Position numbers and translations under genes: made by a program
Shown: piece after piece, positions 22,857 through 32,635 of the stretch
Numbering within the stretch: the first letter of the stretch is position 1
How the letters are laid out: every line of letters starts with the position of its first letter
Notes under the pieces: generated by a model
What the model saw: the letters and a program-made list of their open reading frames with translations, nothing else
Databases searched by the model: none
What the model was told of the DNA's origin: nothing
From: Nephrocerus scutellatus
Lineage: Eukaryota; Arthropoda; Insecta; Diptera; Pipunculidae
Length of the DNA stretch: 64,000 bases
Direction of reading: 5' to 3'
Assembly (NCBI GenBank): GCA_947095585.1
Contig: OX352761.1
Span: 37,659,260-37,723,259 of the forward strand

Positions 22857-24105
22857 CAAGTGCTGACCAGCGAAAAGAGGGTGCTACGCTCAGTTCGCTG
22901 CCAATAGTTGCTACGTTTCCGTGTGTTGACCAGCGAAAAGAGGATGCTACGCTCAGTTCGCTGCCACGAATTGTTACGTTTTAGTGTGTTGACCAGCGAA
23001 AAGAGGATGCTACGCTCGATTCGTTGCCAAAGGTTGTTACCTTTCAGTATGCTGACCCGCGAAAGAGGATTCTACGCTCGATTCGCTATCAGGAGTCTCT
23101 ACGTCTATGTAGTTTGATCAGTGAAAAGAGGATGCTACTTTCGATTCACTATCCGGAGTCTCTGTGTCTATGTAGTTTGATCAGTGAAACGAGGATGCTA
23201 CGCTCGATTCACTATCAGGAGTCTCTCCGAAGAACAAGAGTTGCTTTGTCTAAGTATTTTGATCAGTGAAAGAGGATGCTACGCTCAGTTCACTATAGGA
23301 GTCGATCGGATGACGAAGAGGAGCTTTGTCCAAGTATTTTGATCAGTGAAAGAGGATGCTACGCTCAGTTCACTATCAGGAGTCTGTCCGAGGAAGAAGA
23401 GTTCACTATCAGGAGTCTGTCCGAAGAAGAAGAGTTGCTCTGTCCAAGTATTTTGATCAGTAAAAGAGGATGCTACGCTCAGTTCACTTATCAGGAGTCT
23501 CGGTGTCTCTGTAGTTTGATCAGTGAAAAGAGGATGCTACGCTCGATTCACTATCCGGAGTCTCTGTGTCTATGTAGTTTGATCAATGAAACGAGGATGC
23601 TACGCTCGATTCACTATCAGGAGTCTCTCCGAAGAACAAGAGTTGCTTTGTCTAAGTATTTTGGTCAGTGAAAGAGGATGCTACGCTCAGTTCACTATAG
23701 GAGTCGGTCGCATGACGAGAGGAGCTTTGTCCAAGTATTTTGATCAGTGAAAGAGGATGCTACGCTCAGTTCACTATCAGGAGTCTGTCCAAGGAAGAAG
23801 AGTTCACTATCAGGTGTCTGTCCGAAGAAGAAGAGTTGCTCTGTCCAAGTATTTTGATTAGTGAAAGAGGATGGTACGCTCAGTTCACTTATCAGGAGTC
23901 TCGGTGTCTCTGTAGTTTGATCAGCGAAAAGAGGATGCTACGTCTCTGTCTAAGTATTTTGATCAGTGAAAGAGGATGCTACGCTCAGTTCACTATCAGG
24001 AGTCGGTCGGATGACGAAGAGTTGCTTTGTCCAAGTATTCTGATCAGTGAAAAGAGGATGCTACGCTCAGTTCACTATCAGGAGTCGGTCAGATGACGAA
24101 GAGAC
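22857..24105. repeat. 63-bp minisatellite with hairpin-forming units
   Basis: About 18-19 units with the core GAGGATGCTACGCTC. The first units repeat every 63 bp (22861, 22924, 22987, 23050, 23113, 23176); later ones are 60-100 bp because of linker changes. Each core is flanked by inverted arms: CAGCGAA...TTCGCTG in early units and CAGTGAA...TTCACTA in later ones. Both arms changed together, so pairing is kept. Frames of 80-130 codons across the array are a by-product of the period being a multiple of three. Confidence 0.9.
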
Positions 24106-24121
24106 TGTATGCTGGGCTTGT

Positions 24122-24140
24122 GTCCCCTTTTATAGCACGT
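24122..24140 (-). promoter_or_regulatory. TATA-box core promoter candidate
   Basis: On the minus strand GCTATAAAAGGGGACAC is a strong TATA box. Transcription from it would enter the hairpin minisatellite about 30-40 bp downstream. It probably belongs to the LTR-like insertion. Activity is unproven. Confidence 0.5.
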
Positions 24141-24779
24141 GAAGCGGTTTAAACTTCGAACCGGGCTATTCCGTTTCCATGTTTTTCATTCGATAAATTA
24201 CCGCTGTTGCTATGCTATTTTCTTTTCCTTTTCATCGTTAGTTTCATCGGAACTGCGGTGCGTATACGTCATTTGTTGTTGTTGTTCTTATTGTTGCCGC
24301 TTGTGTATGTACGCTGAAGAATGTTGACGAAATTCCCTGTATGTTTTGTTGTTGCATTTTCTCCTTTCAATTTGTCCCACTGTCAACGGTATCGTTGTTC
24401 GCAAAAATGTGGACAAAATCCCCTTTGCAATTTGTTCTTGTAGGGGGTTCCGTTGGTCTACGGTGGCTATTCTGTTGGTGCATAGCATTGTAGTGTATGC
24501 ATTGCCTTGTTGGTCAACGCTTCTTGGTCGTTGACCTCATCTGTTGATTTTTGATCATTCGTTTCCTGCTTGCGTTTGTACTGTGTTGGTGTTGTGCATG
24601 CGTTTGTTGAGTTTCTGCCTATGCTTCTGTGCTCCCGACTGCACGGTCGGTGTTTTGTGGTTTTTTTCTTCATAAAAATGATCTCATAATAATGACTTTT
24701 CAATGTGGTTTTTCTTGTATGAAAGTATAACTATATATATTTATAAAAATGTGTGGGGTGAATTTGTGGTTAAATTGAG

Positions 24780-25540
24780 GGGTGAATTTGTGGTTAAATT
24801 GAGGGGTGAGCTTGGTTTCTTGTATGGCAGCAGTTAAGATTCCATGGTGCTCCATATAGTTGGTGATTTCTATTAATTTCCTTCGTAATGCGTTGCAGTT
24901 CAGATGCATCAAATCGAAAGGTATGTGGTGTTCATGTGTGGTATGTTGGTAGCTTGCAGGTGGGGTAAGTCCGTGGATGTTGTGGGTAATGCTGTGGAGT
25001 GCGATATTGTGGAGGTGGCTGTGGTGTTTGGTTTGAGCAGCATGGGGCCAAGAAGTTGGCGGTCCGTTGATGACAGTTATTAAGTCCAGAGCATGTTCTA
25101 AGATGAAACCAGTTCTCACAGCCATTGCATTTGACGGCAGAGGCATTGCCGTGTATGGGGCTTTGGCATACACGGCAGTGCCAGGTAGTGGCGTTGTTGG
25201 TGTTCTGAGCTCGTGCCCTGCAGCATTCCGCAATGAAACTCCGATTTCAGCCTCTGGTTTTGGCTAGACCTGAGCATCGTCGGAAATGGCACCAGTTTCC
25301 GCAGTTGTTGCACTTAACTGAGGACTTAACTTTATCCTTGTGTTGCAAACAGGGCATGTCCAGATCCGACGACCTGGATTCGGCTCGATGCCGGCTAGTA
25401 GGAATAGTATGCGGAGCAAGGATGCCGGCGTAATTTGCTCCACTATTGAAAAAACTTTTGGAGTGAACAAATTGTAGTTGATTGTTGACATTCTTTGGCC
25501 AGGAGAATCCTGGGTCGATTCCGGGACGAAGACCCAAATG
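24780..25540 (-). pseudogene. non-LTR ORF with PHD-like zinc fingers and endonuclease start
   Basis: On the minus strand two Cys/His-rich modules occur: CPVCNTRIK...CNNCGNWCHFRRCSGL (about 25370-25260) and, in another frame, CRVCQSPIHG...CNGCENWFHLRTCSG (about 25160-25070). A linker follows and then the start of an AP-endonuclease, LMHLNCNALRRKL and AAIQETKL (about 24920-24810). Two short duplications of TPQFNHKF sit at the cut end. Frame changes between the fingers show decay. Fusion of zinc modules and endonuclease in one reading order suggests a single-ORF element. Confidence 0.75.
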
Positions 25541-25546
25541 TCGGGA

Positions 25547-25890
25547 GAATCACTTCTTGTCTCTCCACTTTCTTAACTTATTGTCTCTTCACTTTCTTAA
25601 CTGCTTGTCTCTTCACTTTCTTAACTTCTTACCTCTTCACTATCTTAACTTCTTGTCTCTTTACTTTTTTTAACTTCTTGTCTCTTCACTTTCTTAACTT
25701 CTTGTCTCTTCAATTTCTTAACTTCTTATCTCTTCACTTTCTTAACTTCTTGTCTCTTTACTTTCTTAGCTTTTTATTTCTTCACTTTCTCAACTTCTTG
25801 TCTCATCACTTTCTTAGCTTCTTGTCTCTTCACTTTCTTAACTTCTTGTCTCTTCACTTTCTTAACTTCTTGTCTTTCTTATATTTCTTT
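25547..25890. repeat. 24-bp tandem repeat (gypsy leader)
   Basis: About 14 copies of TTCACTTTCTTAACTTCTTGTCTC with few changes; a 145-codon frame across them is an artefact. It lies between the jockey-like insertion and the 5' LTR fragment, so it is probably the untranslated leader of the minus-strand gypsy element. The transcript strand is purine-rich. Confidence 0.85.
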
Positions 25891-25929
25891 TCTTTACAAC
25901 TCATCTTTCTTTTAACTTGTCTTTCTAAT

Positions 25930-26023
25930 TAGACTGCCTAACCGACTCGTTCAAAAAGTTAACAGGAACTCTTGCTGCTGTTCATCGCCACTCGCCTCTT
26001 CACATCACCATCATCCCCATCAC
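25930..26023 (-). mobile_element. 5' LTR fragment of the intronic gypsy element
   Basis: CCGACTCGTTCAAAAAGTTA through CATCCCCATCAC matches 14650-14737 in the same orientation. Only the U5-side end remains; the rest is replaced at 26023 by other sequence leading to family X. The pair defines the outer limits of the gypsy insertion (about 11.4 kb including nested elements). Confidence 0.65.
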
Positions 26024-26139
26024 GTGCGTATATTTGTTTGTGAGTTTTTCCACTCGTATATCTCGGCTTCTACCAGTCAGAAATTAATAGGATTTGTTTT
26101 AAAACAATTGTTTAGCGCTTGGTGTGACATCGAGATTTT

Positions 26140-27000
26140 TTAATTCTCTATATTAACTTCGCGTGCCCGTGGCTGGCTGGCCAAATCTTGTGATCAATTT
26201 TTAACTCACTTGCTAAAACCCATTTTTATTTAAATTCTCTCTATTAACCTGCGTACCCATGGCTGGCATGCTGGCTGGTGGGTAGAATTTTGTGATAAAT
26301 TTTTAACCCACTTCCTTAAGCCCGATTTTATTCAAGCTTTGCACACATGTGTATATCCCATGAAAATACTTTCTATTAAAATATGGGGCCCCTCTGGCCT
26401 CGGGGTGGGGAGCTTTCATACAAATACTTTACAAAATTTACCCGATTTTCTTCAAATTTTATATGCATGTGTATCTCAGAAGGACAACACTTTTTGAAAA
26501 AATTTGGAAGTGATCGGGCCCCGGGGTCGGGGGCGCCCATACAAATTTTCTAAAAAAAGTACTTGATTTTTGTACGCATGTGTATCTCCGATGAACAACA
26601 CTTTTTGTAAAAATTTTGGAGTTATCGGGCCCCGGTATCGGAAGGAACCATACAAAATTTTAAAAAATTTACCCGATTTTCTTCGAATTTTAAAATTATG
26701 TCCTATGGAAACACTATCCCTATCGGGATAGGGGGCTCCTAAACCATTTTTATAAAAAATTTACCAGATTTTTTTCAAACTTTGCACATTGTGTATCCCC
26801 CGATTAGGGAATTTACACGAAATTTTTTTTATTTTTATGGGTTGTTTTATTTTTTCATATTTTCTTGATTTAAATGAAAACGTGGTACATATAAACTTTG
26901 GTCGAGTTCAGATGAGCTTTCTGAACTCGACTTTCGACTACAATCGCTCATTAATAATAATAACAATATAATTATTTTCTTAGTAGTCAGTCATTTTTCG
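26140..27000 (+). repeat. family X repeat copy
   Basis: Starts AATTCTCTATATTAACTTCG with GTGCCCGTGGCTGGCTGG, then CAATTTTTAACTCACTT. A second, partly duplicated start follows at 26235. Four modules have ACCCGATTTTCTTCAAATTT and a GATCGGGCCCCGGGGTCGG-type block. The end carries GATTAGGGAATTTACACG and TTTTTATGGGTTG. Non-coding. Confidence 0.8.
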
Positions 27001-27084
27001 GAATTAAATTTTTAAATTTTTAATTGTTTCTTTTTAAATCATAAAAATTTAAAAGAAAAGAATCAAATTACAAATCTTCATGAC

Positions 27085-27425
27085 AGGCCTGAATTGGAGG
27101 AAGTTACGAGGAACCGCAGAGAATCTTCAAGAGCTCCATTTGAGTCCAGCTTTTTCGCTCATCCTTGGTGTAATGTTTGGCGTTGGAGCTTATCGGCTCG
27201 ATAGTTGTGCGTGCCTTTTTCGTTTGTTAGACCTGGTACTACAAACGAACCCGGTACAATTAACTGTCAAGTTGTGGACATTCAAGAAAGAAGTCATCTA
27301 GTTCCTGAAAGACCGAATTTTTCAATAGAGGCTCCAAGAATTTTGAATAATATTTTCTTGGTTTTTTTCATAGTTTTCCTTGACCATGATCCATTCATTA
27401 AAGCACTTGGACTCGCTTCGTTTTA
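27085..27425 (+). repeat. unclassified dispersed repeat Z (copy 1)
   Basis: Shares long blocks with 53290-53700 in the same orientation: AAGTTACGAGGAACCGCAGAG, CAAGAGCTCCATTTGA, GCGTGCCTTTTTCGTTTGTTAG, CTTGACCAT and CATTCATTAA. It is about 85-90% alike with indels. No coding or terminal structure was recognised. The following 27425-27755 has an open frame of about 70 codons with no recognisable domain. Confidence 0.65.
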
Positions 27426-27755
27426 CATCTCAACCCAAATTCAAACTTTCAACGCATGTGCTGAAATACTTAGGTCAACATTTCTGCACTACTCTTACTC
27501 AAACTATAAGCCCCTTATAAATCTTACTATGTTTCAATGTAACGAGTTAATACCAAGTTTCCAAGAACAAGTAAACAGATTTTTGTCCATTAAATTAGAC
27601 TTGAGTTTCGTTAAACCCAAATAAACTCCACGAAACTAGTGCGGTTAAGTTTGGTTTGATTGACACTTCTTTTTGATGTTGGTAGAAACTACAATACATC
27701 TGTCAAATTAACTTTAATATACCTAATAATGGAAACGCTACCAGTTAGCGCAACA

Positions 27756-27866
27756 ATGTTAGCTGCATTTTATTTGCCGAGCGAGTTCGGATTTCGAATG
27801 TCAAAACCAGCCAAACAGCAGGTTTTCACAATTCCAAAGAAGGAATTCGACAGTGCAATTGTTGTT
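27756..27866 (+). mobile_element. MITE family M1, right end lost
   Basis: Begins TTAGCTGCATTTTATTTGCC and follows the M1 consensus to GCAATTGTTGTTGTTCC, where the usual CTCGGCAAATAAAA end is replaced by non-LTR coding sequence. The junction is thus either a deletion or an insertion boundary. Confidence 0.75.
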
Positions 27867-28390
27867 GTTCCGGGGCACAGCGACATTGACGGCTATGAGA
27901 AATAAGACATACTGGTGAACAAGAAAGTAACATTGGACATTAACTACACGGAGAGAGTCTTATATCTATTTATCTCCGTCAGGGAACCTGTTTTAACCTT
28001 CCTTACTACCAAGACATAGCTAAGGTGGAATGACTTGAGGAACTGCACCACATCGAAAGCGATGTGGCTTTCCTATAATAAAAACAAATACACCACATCG
28101 GAAAGATATATCCAGAGTTGTTCCCATAATATCAGGCCATTAGATAGTGGGAAGCCATGCAGCCAAACTGGAAATCCCGCATAATACCTTTTTGCAAAAG
28201 GTGCGTGTATGTTAATGAGAAAGAAACTCTCATTCATTATCTCAAATCATATTATCAAATGTTCAGCACTGGTGGGCTTCCGAGTCCGCAAATTGACCAA
28301 ATCCTTCTTTGGTGACCTTAAGGACCTTTCGGGGTACGGCATCGCCGATCTGATCTTGTACCTGAATGCTACAAGTTGGATATAATAAAC
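27867..28390 (+). pseudogene. non-LTR RNase H and C-terminal domain fragment
   Basis: Plus-strand frames read PGHSDIDGYEK (end of an RNase H domain), ERVLYLFISVREP and the C-terminal block FFGDLKDLSGYGIADLI with LYLNATSW near 28375. Between them is a Cys/His region (CKRCVYVNEKETLIHYL) in another frame. It has stops and frameshifts throughout. I/jockey-type elements with RNase H end this way. The 5' part is missing. Confidence 0.7.
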
Positions 28391-28495
28391 TCAATTACTT
28401 AACTCTTCACTATATGAACACCTCGTTAAGGCGTGGAGGAGCTCCACTCTACCTCTCTACCTACCTTGAATTTTATTTCATAACCAATAAGGTTA

Positions 28496-29575
<1,080 letters not shown>

Positions 29576-29627
29576 TTATACTTCCATTGATTAAAAAAAG
29601 ATACAAATTCAGCAGACTAGAAAATAC

Positions 29628-29875
29628 CTTGTGTGGGAATTCGAGTCCTTTGTACTTTCATGCGCAGAGTTTGCCCAGAGGAGTCTGAATGTACATTAGA
29701 TCCTTGACCTAATCCCTTAGCTGTAGTTGTAGCTGCGATTTTCTGCACACTTCCTGTTCTTGTTGGACGATGTGTTGTAGTAATTTTGGTAAACGTAAAT
29801 GGAGAAAATTGATCCAGTATTAAAGAATCCATCATTCTAGCCACGTGTGACAGTCCAGTGGGTGGGGTAGAAGGG
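29628..29875 (-). CDS. Kat-60L1: katanin p60-like AAA ATPase, upstream linker exon
   Basis: Donor CACAAGGTATTT at 29627 leaves one base (G) that pairs with the AA at the start of the next exon to keep frame. A likely acceptor TTTTAACCAG ends at 29876. The 82 codons are Ser/Thr-rich and basic (for example HVARMMDSLILDQF and THRPTRTGSVQK). They show no domain, as expected for the linker between an N-terminal MIT-like domain and the AAA core. The 62-bp intron to the next exon is typical for flies. The upstream boundary is less sure than the downstream one. The N-terminal exons were not found. Confidence 0.75.
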
Positions 29876-29879
29876 CTGG

Positions 29880-30190
29880 TTAAAATAAGCAGCATTAGTT
29901 GACAGGTCTTAATAAAATTCGTTTATCACAGTTTAAGATACACGGACCAATAAATGAAATGGACAAGAATTGATCAATGTTTTCAGGCAGATAAGGGGGA
30001 TTATAATTAAAGTAAAGTTTATCGCTTTTATGGTTACATTAGTGCGAGCATTGCTGTAGCACAAAGCCAGGCGTATGCCAAAAAGCTTCTTTAAATATAT
30101 TGCTCGGAAATACAAACATTAACCAAAAATCATTAACTATTGTTGGCCTGGTAATTCTTATATTATGTGACCGATGCAAACGTAGCCACA
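29880..30190. other. intron sequence upstream of the linker exon
   Basis: No repeat or gene recognised. It would be intron if the gene continues to the right. Confidence 0.35.
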
Positions 30191-30713
30191 ACCTTTTGAA
30201 GAACTATTACAATTGCCATATCTGGACTGGAGCGCCTAAATTTACGTTGCATCAGCTAGATAGAATACAAAACCACGCGATAAACTTATCGGTGACGCAT
30301 ATATAGTGAAATCAATAGATTCGCTTGAACACCGCAGAAAAGTTTCCTATTTGTCACTGTTTTATCGCTTCTTCTACCAGCGGTGCTCAAGAGAAATAGC
30401 CAGCTGCATGCCACCTCTCCTTGAATTCCACCGCAAAACAAATGCTCATCAAATTACCCTCAAGCCCCTCTTCGGAAGTACAGTTAAGTTCAGGGATTCA
30501 TTCTTAAGCCGTACAACACGTATGTGGAATGCTCTGATAAGCTCTGTCTTCCCACATCACTATGATCCACAGGCATTCAAAACACAAACTCATCGACAAC
30601 TCATCCTTTTCCTTAACGCCAACGCTGTGCCAAGCATATACCCGAGCATTATAAGGGTGCATACCCCTTTAAGCGTGCGTGAATTAAAAAAACACCAAGC
30701 AACTAATAATTAA
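30190..30713 (+). pseudogene. CR1/jockey-type non-LTR pol C-terminus
   Basis: A frame from 30190 reads a GAPKFTLHQLDRIQN block, stops at 30306, and resumes in another frame for 135 codons: LEHRRKVSYLSLFYRFF, MPPLLEFHRKTNAHQ, FLSRTTRMWNALISSVFP and FKTQTHRQLILFLN. This is the conserved end of dipteran and lepidopteran endonuclease-reverse transcriptases of CR1/L2-like type. The polymerase itself is missing, so it is a 5'-truncated copy. Sequence after 30720 is AT-rich and may be its 3' UTR. Confidence 0.8.
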
Positions 30714-30719
30714 ACTGCA

Positions 30720-31220
30720 ATCAAAACAATTTTAAAAACAAAATTACTTTAGTTACTTATACTTGTGTGCGATTAAAAAATAAACAACAAAGCATATTTT
30801 TCATGTATAAATAAGAGAACCTAAAATGAAAAAGTTCAGTTTTAAAATGACTGGAAGAAGTCTAGATATACGAGTGGACAAACAGACGAACAACCGCACG
30901 CTCCAAAAAAGATCAGTTTGCAAGGATTATTAGCTTCGCTCTTCGGGCTCGCAATAAATATAAAAGTCCTTTTGTTTGTTCTTTATACAAATCAACACGC
31001 TCAGCATTGGAATTGAGTTCTCACCCGAGTTCTAACAAGCTAGTATATTGTGCTCATAAGCCCACATATATGGATTTACATCTTAATTACATTATACATC
31101 AAACTCAACTGTACATGTGAATACAGCAGTATACGGAAACTGTATATCACACATACAGCTTCGTATAATGTGTACTTGTAATCTTGATGATCAGTGTGTG
31201 TTGAGAAAAATTCTTCCATT
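30720..31220. other. AT-rich spacer
   Basis: No gene or repeat recognised. Confidence 0.35.
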
Positions 31221-31221
31221 T

Positions 31222-31320
31222 TTTGACGCGCCGGGATTTGAACCCTGCGTCCGTCGAGTGTGAGCCAATGGTTCTAACCACTACATCACCGACACTGATA
31301 ACACTGCGTCCTGATTTTTT
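31222..31320 (-). mobile_element. tRNA-derived SINE fragment
   Basis: On the minus strand, GATGTAGTGGTTAGAACC resembles an A box and GGTTCAAATCCCGGCG a B box, spaced as in tRNA. The D-arm-like TAGTGGTTA and TCACAC suggest a valine-like tRNA ancestor. The acceptor stem does not pair, so it is not a tRNA gene. It differs from the SINE at 38235. Confidence 0.6.
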
Positions 31321-31439
31321 GCACATCTGTTTGGTACTTAAAGAAAGCAAGAACAGCCATATTTTCATTGCACGCGGGCTTGAGCAGTTGGGCGCGATAA
31401 CGCTTAATGCCTGTGCGGGTAATGAAGCAAAGTAATAAA

Positions 31440-32620
31440 AGAAATATAGTTTCTTATTTTGTTAACATAAAAACCCTGGAACCCGGGTGTTTCATCTAGA
31501 GTTTTGAATGAACGAGTAGAGAAGCGACCCCGAAAAAAAAATATATATCGTATTTTGTTATAATAAAAAAAATGTGTATTTAGTCAAGCAAGGCGTTTTA
31601 GCTAGTAAGAAATATTTACTAGAAAATAAATAGTGGGAAACGACGATATTCAAAAAAAAAAAAACGAGGAAGAATCGCACATAAATGTTGAATGAGAAAT
31701 TCAGCAGCATGGAATTCTGATTTGAAGGCGGCAGTGTAGCTGCCGATAACAAACCATATTTTTTCGGTGATGGCGCGAATTTCACTACTGACCTATGTGC
31801 AATACAAATAGAAAACGACACAGTTCCAGTGAATGGTAGGTACAATCAAACCAAGCCAATAATAGACGCTTTTTACTACGATTCACAAAAAAACGATTCC
31901 GCGAAGCAATGAAACAGCTCGGCGACTAAAAACCGATTAAATATTCCAGAGGCTAAAGATTTAAGCATCTGATTCTTTGACAGACACCGAACTCATCTAT
32001 CTATGGACCGCAGGATTTCCAGAACTGGTGCGCTCTTCAGTTATCCAGATGAGAGATTCGCCATTTAAACACCGACTAGCTGCAGCCCATGCACTGGTCG
32101 AATCAATTCGCTTGCGTATTATCGGTGATCGCAGTATTCATCAAACGACGTCGACTTCGCAGCAATAACACCGATAGCGCCAGCTGAAATTAGTTTGCTC
32201 GATAAGGTAGCAATAAAATTGCAGACCTCGAGTAAACCGCAAACAATCGAAAAAAATTAAACTAAATTGAAGTAAACGGCACTGAAGGTTATAGGCAAGG
32301 AAATCAATGATTTGAACACTGGACTAAATACAAATTGTATGCGCATCATGGTAAACGAGACAATAATAATAATAATTTATATATAATAATAATTTAACGT
32401 AAATTCAATTTATGCTGATCTGCTCGAAGAATACAAACGAATTACAAAATTTCTACAGACAGAATGTGAAAATTCTACCGATAAGACAATTTTTTTATTT
32501 TTTTTCGATAAACCGGTATGACTGATAATCGAACCAAGCGTCAGCCGACGTTAGCCGACGCTTGGTTTGGGTGTGGGAGGCAAAAAAAAAAAATTTAAAG
32601 TAATAGGACGCCGGCTAAAA
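31440..32620. other. unassigned sequence with a gag-like fragment
   Basis: At 31970-32168 a plus-strand frame reads LTDTELIYLWTAGFPELVR and HRLAAAHALVESIRLR. This resembles retrotransposon gag capsid sequence but is too short to assign. Upstream (31690-31850) are short frames with many stops. The rest is AT-rich with an ATA/ATAATA run near 32365-32390. Confidence 0.35.
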
Positions 32621-32635
32621 CTTTTCTTTTTAAAT

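Larger units (their letters stand above)
22605..24770 (-). mobile_element. LTR-like insertion with internal minisatellite
   Basis: This block separates two halves of the jockey-like endonuclease. Its left end reads TGTAACGAGGTTTTTCCC (22605). On the minus strand this is an LTR end, ...CTCGTTACA, preceded by AATAAATC and TTTATTGTAACGACCC. The same end occurs at 37593-37665 and 42399-42471. Upstream on the minus strand lies a TATA box (24127-24136), then the 63-bp repeats. I read it as a large solo LTR with minisatellite between promoter and poly(A) signal. The other terminus was not located. Confidence 0.5.
18930..25545 (-). mobile_element. jockey-like non-LTR retrotransposon, interrupted
   Basis: One minus-strand element in three pieces: zinc fingers plus endonuclease start (25540-24780), endonuclease remainder (22600-22190), and reverse transcriptase to the C-terminal zinc motif (20345-18945). 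The gaps are an LTR-like minisatellite block and a plus-strand RTE element. It sits at the gag start of the gypsy element, whose leader and LTR continue at 25547-26023. Clade assignment (jockey superfamily) is from motifs and not certain. Confidence 0.75.

Noticed and set aside
22784..24096. Series of plus-strand frames of 66-131 codons with repeated Cys-rich peptides
   Set aside because: They run across the 63-bp minisatellite; the unit is a multiple of three, so frames stay open by arithmetic. No start context or domain supports them.
25495..25932. 145-codon plus-strand frame rich in Phe, Leu and Ser
   Set aside because: It is a read-through of the 24-bp repeat array and is not a membrane protein.
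31222..31320. Possible tRNA-Val gene on the minus strand
   Set aside because: A and B boxes are present, but the acceptor stem and anticodon stem do not pair properly; a tRNA-derived SINE fits better.
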